From DATKZB01 sp035528235 (lineage in GTDB: Bacteria; Planctomycetota; Phycisphaerae; FEN-1346): DNA of 9,317 nt. The notes under the pieces were generated by a model. That model saw nothing but the letters and a program-made list of their open reading frames with translations, was not told where the DNA came from and searched no databases. Where the stretch lies: the NCBI GenBank assembly GCA_035528235.1, contig DATKZB010000014.1:1-9317 (forward strand), given 5' to 3'. Both the position numbers and the translations under genes were made by a program. Positions within the stretch are counted from its first letter, which is position 1. Every line of letters starts with the position of its first letter. Of the stretch, positions 1 to 7,535 are shown in pieces.

Positions 1-1578
1 CCCTCGGTAGCCGCGCCACTCGTTCTCGAGCATCGTCACGACGAGCGTGTTGGCGCGTTCGGCCCGGAGCGTCACGGCCAGGTCGGCGCCCGCCGGGCCG
101 CGCCACTTCGGGTCGGTCACCTTGCGGGTCCAGAACTGCCAGTGCTGCGGGTTGTCGGGCGAGAGGCGGTACCAGTCGTGCCAGGGGCGCGAGAAGTCGT
201 CGATTACGAGATCGGCCGCGTCGGTCGCCCGGGCGCCGGCGGCCTTCAGTTCGGCGGGGGCGGCGCGCACCAGGTTCGAGGTCAGCGCGAACCGCCCCAC
301 CGGGCGGCCATGCGGCGGCGCGACGGGGTCGGCCACGTCATAGAATACGTTCGCAAGGGCCACCAGGGGGCGGTCGAGGTCCATCAGCGGGCACCGGCCG
401 ACCCAGACATCGCCGTCGCGCCGGGCGCCCGCGTCGCGCCAGAAGCGGGCCACGGCGTCGGGGTCGATGGCGTAGTAGATGTCCACGCCCGCCACCGGCT
501 GCGACGCGTCGGGTCGGACGCGCACGCGCGGCACGTGGTCGGGAGCGTCGAGGACGAGGTCGGCCTGCGGCGTCTTGGGGAAGCGCGGGGCGCCCTTCAG
601 GTGCGCATCGAGCCAGAGCGGCCGGCACACCTCCTGCTCGGCCGCGAACCGGTGGTTCATGTGCGGCGTGAGCGCGACGCGATACTCCGGGTGCGGCAGC
701 CGGGCGTAGCAGTCGTAGACGCGCTCGGTCCGGGAGTTGAAGTCGTTCGTGGCGCCGAGGAAGAGGATCGGGCACCGCACCTGCGGCGCATACGCGGCGG
801 CATCGAGCGTGCGGTCGAAGAGGCGGGCGGCGTCGTCGCTCGCATCGATGCGCCGGGCGATACCCGAAAGGCCCGCCGGGTCGCGCGTCTCGAACCCCGC
901 GCCGCCGACCGACGGCACCGCCGCCTTCACGCGATCGTCGGTGCCGGCGACCATGAAGGCCAGCCGCCCGCCCATCGAGTGGCCGAAGACGCCCAGGCGT
1001 GCGGCGTCGACCTCGGGCCGCCGCTCCAGCAGCGTCAGCCCGCGCCGGGCTGCCAGGGTCAGGAGGTACCAGTTGTTGTTCTTCGGCGACGCCGTCTCGA
1101 GCAGGCTTTTGGGCGTCGGTTTCAGGCTGAAGTACCCCGGCACGTTGGTCTGGGTGGGATCGACCGCGCCCCAGTCGGTGGTGGGCCACTCGGGGTGCCG
1201 GTCGTCGAGCGGCAGCCCTCCCCAGTTGACGGACAGGCACGCGTAGCCGCGACCGACGTAGTAGCGGACGACGTCGAGGAAGGCCCGCTGCCCGCCGCCG
1301 TGCAGGTGCAGGAGGCCGGGCACCTTGCCATCAACCTTGGGCCGGCCGTAGAAGGCGGCCATCCAGGCGTCGGTCCCCTTGAACGTGGCGATGCGATAGC
1401 GAAGCACCTCGTAGGCGCCGGTGTCGTCGGCCCACGCGTGGGCGACGCGGACGTCGAGCGGCTCGGCCCGGGGGTCGAAATCGGCCCAGAGTTCCGGCAC
1501 GTTCTGCGGGGCGCGGCCCGCGCGGCAAGGCGCAGCCGACACGGCCGCCAGCAGCAAGATGGTTGCGGCGAGACGCAT
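1..1578 (-). CDS. Secreted alpha/beta hydrolase, dienelactone hydrolase / acetylxylan esterase-like (3' end off the window)
   Basis: The frame is open from the ATG at 1578 to the left edge: 526 codons without a stop, so the C-terminus is missing. Residues 1-20 form a signal peptide (Arg2, then a Leu/Ala core, cleavage near A20). The alpha/beta-hydrolase core has LHLHGGG at 90-96 (oxyanion-hole region), the nucleophile elbow GHSMGG at 199-204 (Ser201), a putative acid in GATND (Asp279) and a putative base in PHMNH (His306 or His309). This order Ser-Asp-His fits dienelactone-hydrolase and acetylxylan-esterase families. The part after about residue 340 is a separate beta-rich extension of the kind seen in long secreted planctomycete esterases. 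An AAGGGG Shine-Dalgarno lies about 8 bases before the ATG. Likely role (inferred): export from the cytoplasm and removal of acyl groups from polysaccharide or another ester substrate; the substrate cannot be read from sequence. It is divergent from the pectate-lyase-like gene at 1857. A peptidase of the prolyl-oligopeptidase clan is a less likely alternative. Confidence 0.88.
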   Translation of the reverse strand, partial: MRLAATILLLAAVSAAPCRAGRAPQNVPELWADFDPRAEPLDVRVAHAWADDTGAYEVLRYRIATFKGTDAWMAAFYGRPKVDGKVPGLLHLHGGGQRAFLDVVRYYVGRGYACLSVNWGGLPLDDRHPEWPTTDWGAVDPTQTNVPGYFSLKPTPKSLLETASPKNNNWYLLTLAARRGLTLLERRPEVDAARLGVFGHSMGGRLAFMVAGTDDRVKAAVPSVGGAGFETRDPAGLSGIARRIDASDDAARLFDRTLDAAAYAPQVRCPILFLGATNDFNSRTERVYDCYARLPHPEYRVALTPHMNHRFAAEQEVCRPLWLDAHLKGAPRFPKTPQADLVLDAPDHVPRVRVRPDASQPVAGVDIYYAIDPDAVARFWRDAGARRDGDVWVGRCPLMDLDRPLVALANVFYDVADPVAPPHGRPVGRFALTSNLVRAAPAELKAAGARATDAADLVIDDFSRPWHDWYRLSPDNPQHWQFWTRKVTDPKWRGPAGADLAVTLRAERANTLVVTMLENEWRGYRG

Positions 1579-1611
1579 CGTGGACCCCTTCATCCGAGTG
1601 ACTCGCTGTGC

Positions 1612-1670
1612 TTCCGGATACCCGCCTGCCGGCACCGCGGGCACAGGGCACTGTCGCCGGTTCCGGATAC
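1612..1670. repeat. Pair of 10-base direct repeats in the divergent spacer
   Basis: TTCCGGATAC occurs at 1612-1621 and again at 1661-1670, 49 bases apart start to start. The second copy overlaps the candidate minus-strand -10 box and the first lies in the leader, so the pair could be a regulator binding site. Chance similarity in GC-rich DNA is possible. Confidence 0.25.
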
Positions 1671-1695
1671 TACGACGTGCCGCGCCGCGCGCCAA
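1667..1695 (-). promoter_or_regulatory. Candidate sigma70-type promoter for the hydrolase at 1-1578
   Basis: On the minus strand, TTGGCG (1695-1690) is followed after exactly 17 bases by TAGTAT (1672-1667). Each box matches its consensus at four of six positions, including the important TTG and the first TA and final T. The predicted start of transcription is near 1660, giving a leader of about 80 nt. No equally good promoter was found for the plus-strand gene at 1857; TATGCT at 1783-1788 lacks a matching -35 box. Confidence 0.4.
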
Positions 1696-1856
1696 GCCGG
1701 AGACACCCGCGGCCCGCTCCGGTTCGCAGCGGCCGGCCCTCAAGGAAGGGGAAATCCGTGGCCTCCAGAAGCGTCCGGCCCCTATGCTGTGACCGTCGGC
1801 CGCTGGAGGGCCGAGAGGTTACTGCGCGGCACACCGGTTATCCTGGGGAGGCGCCC

Positions 1857-3779
1857 ATGTTGCCCTACCGCTTCGGTTCGCTCTGGCTCATCCTGGTCCT
1901 GGTCCTGGCGGGGCCGGCCTCGGCGGGGGAGATCATCTTCCCGGCCGACCCCCGGGCCGTCATCGACGTCAAACGCGACTGCGGCGCGAAGGGCGACGGC
2001 GTGGCCGACGACACGGCGGCCCTCCAGTCGGCCATCGAGCGCGTGGGCGGCAGCGACTACACGCGGTCCATCTACCTGCCCAGCGGCACGTACCTCATCA
2101 CCCGCACCCTCGTGCTTAAGCCGCCGGGCGACGGCAAAGAGGGGTCCATGGTCGGGCCCTGGCTGTGGGGCCAGGACCGCGCGAAGACCGTCATCCGCCT
2201 CGCCGACGGGGCCGAAGGGTTCGGCGACCCCGCCAAGCCGCGCGAGGCCATCCGCGGCGTCTCGCGGCCCGACGGCGCCAGGATGAACGCCGATTTCTTC
2301 GACCGCACCATCGTCAACCTGACCATCGACACCGGCAAGAACCCGGGCGCGGTCGGCATCAAGTTCTACAGCAACAACACGGGCCTCATGCAGGACGTGC
2401 GGGTGCGCGGCAACGGCCCGTGCGGCATCGACCTGGGGTTCAACGACCAGAACGGGCCGTGCCTGGTCCAGGACGTCGAGGTCGACGGGTTCGCCATCGG
2501 CATCCGCACCGACCATATTCTCAACAGCCAGACCCTCTCGCGCGTGACGGTGCGCAGGGCCCGCGAGGTGGGTCTGCTGCATCGCGGCCAAGTGCTGGCG
2601 GTGGAAGGGCTGCACGTCGTGGGCGCGCCGCTGGCGATTGATTCGGGCGGCAACGGCGTCCTGACGCTCGTCGATTCGCTTCTGGAGGCGCCGCCGGGCG
2701 CCAAGGGACCGGCCATCCGGCTGGAGAAGGGCCACCTGTATGCGGCACGCCTTGCGACCAAGGGTTTCGCGTCGGCCATTGCGGCGGCGGGGGTCCCCGG
2801 CGGCAATGTCGCGGGGCCGAAGGTGGCCGAGTATAGTTCACACGGCGTCGAGGTCCTCGGCGCGGGGGCGCCCAAGGCGGGCCTGCTCCTCAAACCGCCG
2901 CGGGAACCCGACGTGCCGATGCCGACCAAGGCCGAGGACTGGGTCTGCGCCAACGACTTCGGCGCCAAGGCCAGCGACGAGGACGACGACGCCCCGGCCT
3001 TCCAGAAGGCTGTCGACGAGGCCGCCAGCAAGGGCGCGAGCACCGTCTACCTCCTGGGCGGCAAGCGCGGCGACCCGAACTGGTACTGGATGAAGGGGGA
3101 CGTGCGGGTGCACGGGTCGGTCAACCGCGTCATGGGCTTCGGCTTCGTCCGCATCCTGGGCGGGTCGAGCCAAGAGCCGACGTACCCGGAGAACCTGGCC
3201 AAATTCGTGGTGGACGCGGACCCGCAGGGCGCGAAGGTCGTCGTCTTTCAGCACCTCCAGGTCTTCTCGCCGGTGCCGAGTTTCGGCATCGAGGCCCGCG
3301 CCCCCGGCCGCACGGTCGTCTGCCGCACCATGGGCGGCACGGTCATCGCGCGGCCGAAGACCACCGTCTTCATGACCAACTGCGTCGGCCACGCGTACCA
3401 GGAAGCGGGGTCGACGGTGTGGGCGCGGCAGTGGAACACGGAGCGCGGCCCCGAGAAGGTCGGCGTCAACACCCGCAACGACGGCGGGCGGCTCTGGGTC
3501 CTGGGCATGAAGACCGAGGCCGTCAGCACCAAGGTCGAGACGCTCCGCGGCGGCCGCACCGAAGTGCTGGGCGTGCACAACTACAACTGCACGGGCGTCG
3601 AGGACGACACGCCGTTCTTTCGCGTCGAGGGCGCGGTCCTTTCGGTGGCGGGGTATCGCGAGATCTGCTTCGTCGGCGCCTGGTGGAAAGTGCCCGTGCT
3701 GGCGGTCCTCGGCGGCAAGGAGCATCGCCATCCGCCGCACGAGTGGCAGACGTGGTCGCTCCTCAGGGCGGGGAAGTGA
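1857..3779 (+). CDS. Secreted protein with two pectate-lyase-3 / GH55-like beta-helix modules
   Basis: 640 residues. The ATG at 1857 is chosen because GGGGAGG sits 6 bases upstream and the first 23 residues form a good signal peptide (Arg5, Leu/Val core, PASA cleavage at A23). In-frame GTG/ATG codons further upstream have neither. The mature protein opens with the pectate_lyase_3 signature: VIDVKRDCGAKGDGVADDTA (35-54) followed by an amphipathic helix and IYLPSGTYL. A second copy of the same entry motif, NDFGAKASDEDDDAPAF, is at 366-382, followed by TVYLLGG. Between and after them lie short Val/Ile/Gly-rich strands typical of right-handed beta-helices. Two such helices in tandem are the architecture of GH55 exo-beta-1,3-glucanases and related lyases. 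Likely role (inferred): binding or cleaving a polysaccharide outside the cytoplasm; the catalytic residue cannot be assigned. It is convergent with the hydrolase at 3867-5501, 87 bases away, with no clear terminator between. Confidence 0.9.
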   Translation: MLPYRFGSLWLILVLVLAGPASAGEIIFPADPRAVIDVKRDCGAKGDGVADDTAALQSAIERVGGSDYTRSIYLPSGTYLITRTLVLKPPGDGKEGSMVGPWLWGQDRAKTVIRLADGAEGFGDPAKPREAIRGVSRPDGARMNADFFDRTIVNLTIDTGKNPGAVGIKFYSNNTGLMQDVRVRGNGPCGIDLGFNDQNGPCLVQDVEVDGFAIGIRTDHILNSQTLSRVTVRRAREVGLLHRGQVLAVEGLHVVGAPLAIDSGGNGVLTLVDSLLEAPPGAKGPAIRLEKGHLYAARLATKGFASAIAAAGVPGGNVAGPKVAEYSSHGVEVLGAGAPKAGLLLKPPREPDVPMPTKAEDWVCANDFGAKASDEDDDAPAFQKAVDEAASKGASTVYLLGGKRGDPNWYWMKGDVRVHGSVNRVMGFGFVRILGGSSQEPTYPENLAKFVVDADPQGAKVVVFQHLQVFSPVPSFGIEARAPGRTVVCRTMGGTVIARPKTTVFMTNCVGHAYQEAGSTVWARQWNTERGPEKVGVNTRNDGGRLWVLGMKTEAVSTKVETLRGGRTEVLGVHNYNCTGVEDDTPFFRVEGAVLSVAGYREICFVGAWWKVPVLAVLGGKEHRHPPHEWQTWSLLRAGK

Positions 3780-3866
3780 GGCGGCGGGCCGGCCGGCATC
3801 CACCGGTTGATCTCAACGCCGTCGATCGCCGCGGCGCGGATCGCGGTTTCGGCGGCGCGGGGGCCC

Positions 3867-5501
3867 TTACTTCTCCACCAGGACCACTTGCCGGACCGGC
3901 TCGGCGGTCTGGACGAGCGGGGCCACGGCGCTGCCGTACTGGCAGGCCACGACCACGACCTTCACCGGCCGTTTCGCCCGGCGGGGTAGTTCCGCGAGTT
4001 GGAGTTCATCGCCATCGACCACCGCCGGGCCACTCTCCACGTAGTAACGCACCGGCAGACCCGAATCGCTCGTGGCCCCCAGGCGGACCGGCCCGCCGTC
4101 GGGTTTCAACGGGCCGACCGGCGGGAAGGTGATGGTCTGCGGTTTGCCCTGCGTCAGCCGGTCGGGCAGGTTCACGCGGCCCTGTTGCTCGGCGTAGCGA
4201 TACGTGGCGTCGCCGGGGTGAAAGGCGAGGATTTCGGCCCGCGCGCGGCCGCGGCCGTCCGGGGCGACGCGGAACGTGTCGGGCCCCGTCTGTTCGACCG
4301 TGCCGGCGAACGCCCGGAAGCGGACCTCGCCCGGGGCGTGGCCCACCGGCCCATCGACCTTCGGGTACTTGTCCGGTGCCTTGTCGAGAAACGTGCCGGC
4401 CACCCGGAACGTGTCCGGCCCCACCCAGTGGGGCCCCAGGCGCAGGCGCAGGTCGTGCCCGACGAGGATGGGTTTGCCGCCGGCCGGGTCGGCAAACGTC
4501 ACGAACTGCGGCCGCTTGGCGAAGAGGTCGGCGTGAAGGGCGTCGGCCATCTTCGCGAGTTCCAGGCTCGGGTGCCAGAACGCCTTGGCCTTGTCGCCCT
4601 TGAACTCGCCGGCGGGCGCGGCCAGGGCGTCCTTGCCGACGTCGCCGCCGGTCAGCGCGCCCGTGGCCGGGTCGACCTCGCGGCACGCGACCGGCTGCTT
4701 CGCATCCAGGGGCCAGTCGGGGATGCGCCGTCGGGCCGCCTCTCGGATGAACGCGGCCGCATAGGGCGCCAGACGCTGGGACCACGCGAAGTGCGACGCG
4801 CCCGGCTCTACGAGATACGCCATCAGATTCCGCGGGTCCTTGGCGCGGAGGCCGAGCAGCATCTCCCGCATGCCCTTCCACGCCGTCTCGCGATCCTCAA
4901 AATCGCGAAGGACGCCGCTCGGGCCGGGGCCGAACTCCTCGAACTGCCCCTTGATAACGAGGATGGGCACGCCCGCGATCGTCGCCTGGGGGTCGTCGGG
5001 CGGCAGGCTGAGCCCACCCTTGAAGGGCAGCGCGCCGAAGCACCGCCCCGGGTTCCAGCAGACGACGCGCGAGGCGAAAATCGAACTGACCGAGTGGCCG
5101 AACGGAAAGAGCGGCGCGGCGGCCAACTCGCCGTAGCCCGACACCTCGGCTAGGTCGTCGAGCGCCTTCTGGAGACGGGCCGGCGAGTCCTTGCCCCGGT
5201 AGTCGAACACGGCGTCGAGCGCGGGCGAGAAGTAGACGATGGCCAGCCCCTCGGCTTCGCACGCCTGGCGGATGGCCGGGTCGGCCGCGAACGCGGGTTC
5301 CATCAGCGTGTGGCCGCCCACGAGCGCGCCCCGCAGGCGTTCCGCATCCGGCGGCACCCACAGGTAGGCGGTGATGGCCTTGCCGGCCGCGTCCCGGGCG
5401 GGCACCGCGTACTGATACACCTGGGCCCGCCCGGCAGAGGCGAGGATGCCGAGCAAGGCTGCCGCAAGGACAGTCAACAAGGTGACGGACCGTATCCGCA
5501 G
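3867..5501 (-). CDS. Secreted alpha/beta hydrolase with C-terminal Ig-like (MBG-type) domain; probable CTG start
   Basis: 544 residues counting from CTG at 5501. That start is preferred because AAGGA (5511-5507) lies 5 bases upstream and the first residues then read RIRSVTLLTVL, giving the signal peptide a basic n-region. The alternative TTG at 5480 has no ribosome-binding site and no basic residue before the hydrophobic core. Cleavage is probably at GRA-Q (residue 26/27). The hydrolase core carries the nucleophile elbow GHSVSS (Ser137) and a candidate catalytic His in GASHF (His237); the acid is uncertain, perhaps in GQFEEF (185-190). A beta-rich middle domain contains the octapeptide GPDTFRVA twice (361-368 and 406-413). 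From about 455 to the end, QTITFPP...SDSGLPVRYYVESGPA...VKVVVVACQ is the pattern of bacterial MBG-type Ig-like domains. The role is probably extracytoplasmic ester or polysaccharide processing, with the Ig-like module as spacer or binder (inferred). It lies 91 bases downstream of the propeller gene on the same strand and may be co-transcribed. Confidence 0.88.
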   Translation of the reverse strand: MRIRSVTLLTVLAAALLGILASAGRAQVYQYAVPARDAAGKAITAYLWVPPDAERLRGALVGGHTLMEPAFAADPAIRQACEAEGLAIVYFSPALDAVFDYRGKDSPARLQKALDDLAEVSGYGELAAAPLFPFGHSVSSIFASRVVCWNPGRCFGALPFKGGLSLPPDDPQATIAGVPILVIKGQFEEFGPGPSGVLRDFEDRETAWKGMREMLLGLRAKDPRNLMAYLVEPGASHFAWSQRLAPYAAAFIREAARRRIPDWPLDAKQPVACREVDPATGALTGGDVGKDALAAPAGEFKGDKAKAFWHPSLELAKMADALHADLFAKRPQFVTFADPAGGKPILVGHDLRLRLGPHWVGPDTFRVAGTFLDKAPDKYPKVDGPVGHAPGEVRFRAFAGTVEQTGPDTFRVAPDGRGRARAEILAFHPGDATYRYAEQQGRVNLPDRLTQGKPQTITFPPVGPLKPDGGPVRLGATSDSGLPVRYYVESGPAVVDGDELQLAELPRRAKRPVKVVVVACQYGSAVAPLVQTAEPVRQVVLVEK

Positions 5502-5511
5502 GGGTGTCCTT
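5499..5511 (-). promoter_or_regulatory. Shine-Dalgarno and CTG start codon of the 3867-5501 gene
   Basis: On the minus strand AAGGA (5511-5507) is followed by CACCC and then CTG (5501-5499). An in-frame TGA stops the reading frame immediately upstream of the AGG codon. There is no in-frame ATG or GTG before the hydrophobic core of the signal peptide, so the start must be CTG (5501), ATA (5495) or TTG (5480). Only CTG has good spacing to the Shine-Dalgarno. Confidence 0.55.
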
Positions 5512-5532
5512 CAACTCAACAGTTTACGGGCA

Positions 5533-5560
5533 GCGCGGCGGGTACGGGGACCCGCCGCGC
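5533..5560 (-). other. Perfect 11-bp intercistronic hairpin
   Basis: GCGCGGCGGGT (5533-5543) pairs perfectly with ACCCGCCGCGC (5550-5560) around a 6-base loop. It lies 33 bases past the stop of the propeller gene and about 20 bases before the Shine-Dalgarno of the next hydrolase. No T-run follows on either strand, so it is not a typical intrinsic terminator. It could block 3'-exonuclease decay, pause or attenuate transcription, or be a factor-dependent termination site. Confidence 0.6.
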
Positions 5561-5592
5561 AAACACGCCAAGTTGAGATGCCGTAAGCCCGT

Positions 5593-7356
5593 TCATCTTC
5601 CGGCCGCCTTGGGCGCGGCCCGGACGAGGTAGAGGAACCCGTCGGCCTTGCCGCGCGGCTTCCCTGCGAGGGCGCCGGCCACGGGCGCCGCGGGGTTCCG
5701 CGCCTGGCCGACGATAAGGTACCGGTCGTCCGACAGGGGCACAATCTCAAAGGGGATGACCCCGGGCAGCGCCGTGCTGAACAGGAGGTCGAATGCCGCG
5801 CTGTAGACGCGCACGAAGCCCGTGGGGTTCTCCTGGGGGTCGCCGCGGTGCCAGGCGTCCTGGGTCCAGGGGAACTCGAAGTTGCACCGCCCGACGGCCA
5901 GGACCTGGTTGCCGGGCAGCGACGCCAGGTCCACCGCCCACGCGGGCCCTGCGACGCCCTGGTTGTTGGCGGCCAGCCGGGCCCCGCCCAGCCCTTCGCG
6001 AGTCCGTGTGTTGACGCGGTGGATCGTGCCCCACCAATGCACGAGTTTGATGACCGGGGCCGAACCCTTGACCGGACCCTCGAAACGCCGGCCCAGTTCC
6101 GCCTTCGGGCTCCAAGCGATGACCGTGTTGCCGCCGTCGGCAAAGAGGCTCGCCAGGAGGTTGCCGTCGCCGTCGAGGGCGAGGGTCGCGACGGCCGTGT
6201 CGGCCACTTGGCCGTTCATCCGGTTGTCCGGCCCGGACATGGGATCGTACTCATACGCTTTCCAGTCGAGCGCGCCGTCAGCGGGGCTCAGGCGCCAGAC
6301 GTACGGCGACCACCAGGGTTCCTTGGCGGTGTACGAGGCCGACCACCCGCACAGGTAGATGTTCTCCTGGCGGTCGAGGCGCATCCGGTGCGTCCGCGGA
6401 CTGCCGTAATGCGCGAGCGGCCAGCCGCCCTTGATGCGCCGGACCGTCTCGGCGTCGACGGCGGGCGTATGAATCGGCTGGCGCCAGGCCCGTTTCGAGA
6501 GGTCCGGCGAGAGCCGGCTCACCCAGTCGGCGCCGTCGTAGAACGCCAGGCGCCCCAGGAGGTCGGCGTTGTCGCCCGCGACCTCGCGGTCCTTGTCCGT
6601 GAGCATCCGGAAGTAACCGCCGTCGTGGCACACGACCAGGTCGCCGGACCCCAGGAGCCCGAGCGCCGTCGGCTGCCAGAAGGTGTCCGGCCGGAACGTG
6701 GCGCGGGGCCGGATGGTCTTCGAGCGGTACTTGTCCCAGACCTGCTGCCATCCTTCGAGGTACGTGCCGGCGGTCACCGTCTTGAGGTCCGGCGTGAGGC
6801 ACAGGACAAACGGCGCGCCGTAGCGGCCCAAGCCCGGTCGGCCTGCAATCGGGTCGGTGTCCGTCAGGCCGTTGGCCTCGAGCATCTTCCCCTCTCTCAT
6901 CAGCCGGGCCTCGGCGGCGAGGGGATACGTCGTCATCAGGCCGGGCTTGCCCGCGAGCAGCGGTTCGAGCCCGTCCGCCGCGTACCCGCTCACATAGACG
7001 CCGCCGGCGCCCGCTTGGACGCTGGTGAGGATGGCGATGCCGTCGGCCAGTTCGGCGTAATGCAGCAGCCTGCCAAGGTCGGCGGAGAAGTGGGCAACGA
7101 AACCGCGCCCGCACTTCGGCTGGGCCACGCGGTTGCCCAGCACCGTCGGGACCACGCCACCGGGCAGGTCCGTCGCGGCCGCGCCCACGTTGCCCACGAT
7201 GATGACCGTGCCGTCGGGCGCCTGGGCCGCGCCCTGGACGTCGTCGTCCTCGGCCGTGCCCCAGAACCCGGCCATGAGCAGTTTGATCGGCGTCTCGGCG
7301 GCCGCCGTTCCCGTCGCCATTGCCAGGGCCAGGCCAGCCGCCAGGCAGATCCTCAT
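5593..7356 (-). CDS. Secreted seven-repeat beta-propeller-like protein of unknown function
   Basis: 587 residues. The ATG at 7356 is chosen for AGGGGA 6 bases upstream and the signal peptide at 1-20 (Arg2, Leu/Ala core, TAAA cleavage). I do not recognise a named family. Seven segments share a pattern of hydrophobic strand, Asp/Gly turn, then V-x-V-x-G: about 38-58 (APDGTVIIVGNVG), 107-126 (GGVYVSGYA), 230-247 (GSGDLVVCHDGG), 323-341 (DRQENIYLCGWSA), 387-409 (DGDGNLLASLFADGG), 473-492 (PGNQVLAVGRCN) and 535-553 (SDDRYLIVGQAR). This spacing resembles SBBP/NHL-type blades, so a seven-bladed propeller is likely (inferred). It has no catalytic motif that I can see and no membrane anchor after the signal peptide. 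The window contains no other strong candidate partner than the co-directional hydrolase downstream. A binding or scaffold role outside the cytoplasm is the safest guess. Confidence 0.85.
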   Translation of the reverse strand: MRICLAAGLALAMATGTAAAETPIKLLMAGFWGTAEDDDVQGAAQAPDGTVIIVGNVGAAATDLPGGVVPTVLGNRVAQPKCGRGFVAHFSADLGRLLHYAELADGIAILTSVQAGAGGVYVSGYAADGLEPLLAGKPGLMTTYPLAAEARLMREGKMLEANGLTDTDPIAGRPGLGRYGAPFVLCLTPDLKTVTAGTYLEGWQQVWDKYRSKTIRPRATFRPDTFWQPTALGLLGSGDLVVCHDGGYFRMLTDKDREVAGDNADLLGRLAFYDGADWVSRLSPDLSKRAWRQPIHTPAVDAETVRRIKGGWPLAHYGSPRTHRMRLDRQENIYLCGWSASYTAKEPWWSPYVWRLSPADGALDWKAYEYDPMSGPDNRMNGQVADTAVATLALDGDGNLLASLFADGGNTVIAWSPKAELGRRFEGPVKGSAPVIKLVHWWGTIHRVNTRTREGLGGARLAANNQGVAGPAWAVDLASLPGNQVLAVGRCNFEFPWTQDAWHRGDPQENPTGFVRVYSAAFDLLFSTALPGVIPFEIVPLSDDRYLIVGQARNPAAPVAGALAGKPRGKADGFLYLVRAAPKAAGR

Positions 7357-7420
7357 GGAAGTCCCCTTACGGTCGTGCGGCGCGGCGGTTTCCCTCGGTG
7401 CCTGCCGCGTCAAGGGGCCT

Positions 7421-7449
7421 ATCGTAGCAGACGAGGTTCCCTCCGGCAA
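7421..7449 (-). promoter_or_regulatory. Candidate sigma70-type promoter for the propeller gene
   Basis: On the minus strand TTGCCG (7449-7444) is separated by 17 bases from TACGAT (7426-7421). Each box matches four of six consensus positions. Transcription would start near 7415 and give a leader of about 60 nt before the ATG at 7356. Confidence 0.4.
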
Positions 7450-7535
7450 AGGGTCGTCGCCCATCGTTCTGGGCGGCGTGCCTCAGGCGTTCCGGACCGG
7501 CCGCACCCACGCGGATGATGGGAGGCGAGACCCGT

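Noticed and set aside
142..2286. Very long open frame on the plus strand, antisense to the first hydrolase
   Set aside because: It mirrors the minus-strand hydrolase codons in GC-rich DNA, has Arg/Gly/Val-rich composition with no domain, and crosses into the spacer and the next gene. The minus strand gives a clear hydrolase with signal peptide and GHSMGG.
1782..3803. Minus-strand frames (1782-2735 and 2838-3803) opposite the beta-helix gene
   Set aside because: Composition typical of antisense frames in GC-rich genes; no start signals, and the plus-strand protein carries two family motifs.
3780..3866. Terminator between the convergent genes
   Set aside because: The gap is GC-rich with scattered short complementarities but no stable stem followed by a T-run on either strand.
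3999..5153. Long plus-strand frame opposite the second hydrolase
   Set aside because: Shadow of the real minus-strand gene; no ribosome-binding site, signal peptide or recognisable motif.
7357..7464. Upstream extension of the propeller gene to an in-frame start near 7464
   Set aside because: The extension adds 36 residues before a complete signal peptide, lacks a Shine-Dalgarno and would overlap the candidate promoter; ATG 7356 has a good ribosome-binding site.
5848..7518. Long plus-strand frame opposite the propeller gene
   Set aside because: Antisense shadow with Arg/Val/Pro-rich low-information sequence; the minus-strand product has a signal peptide and regular blade motifs.
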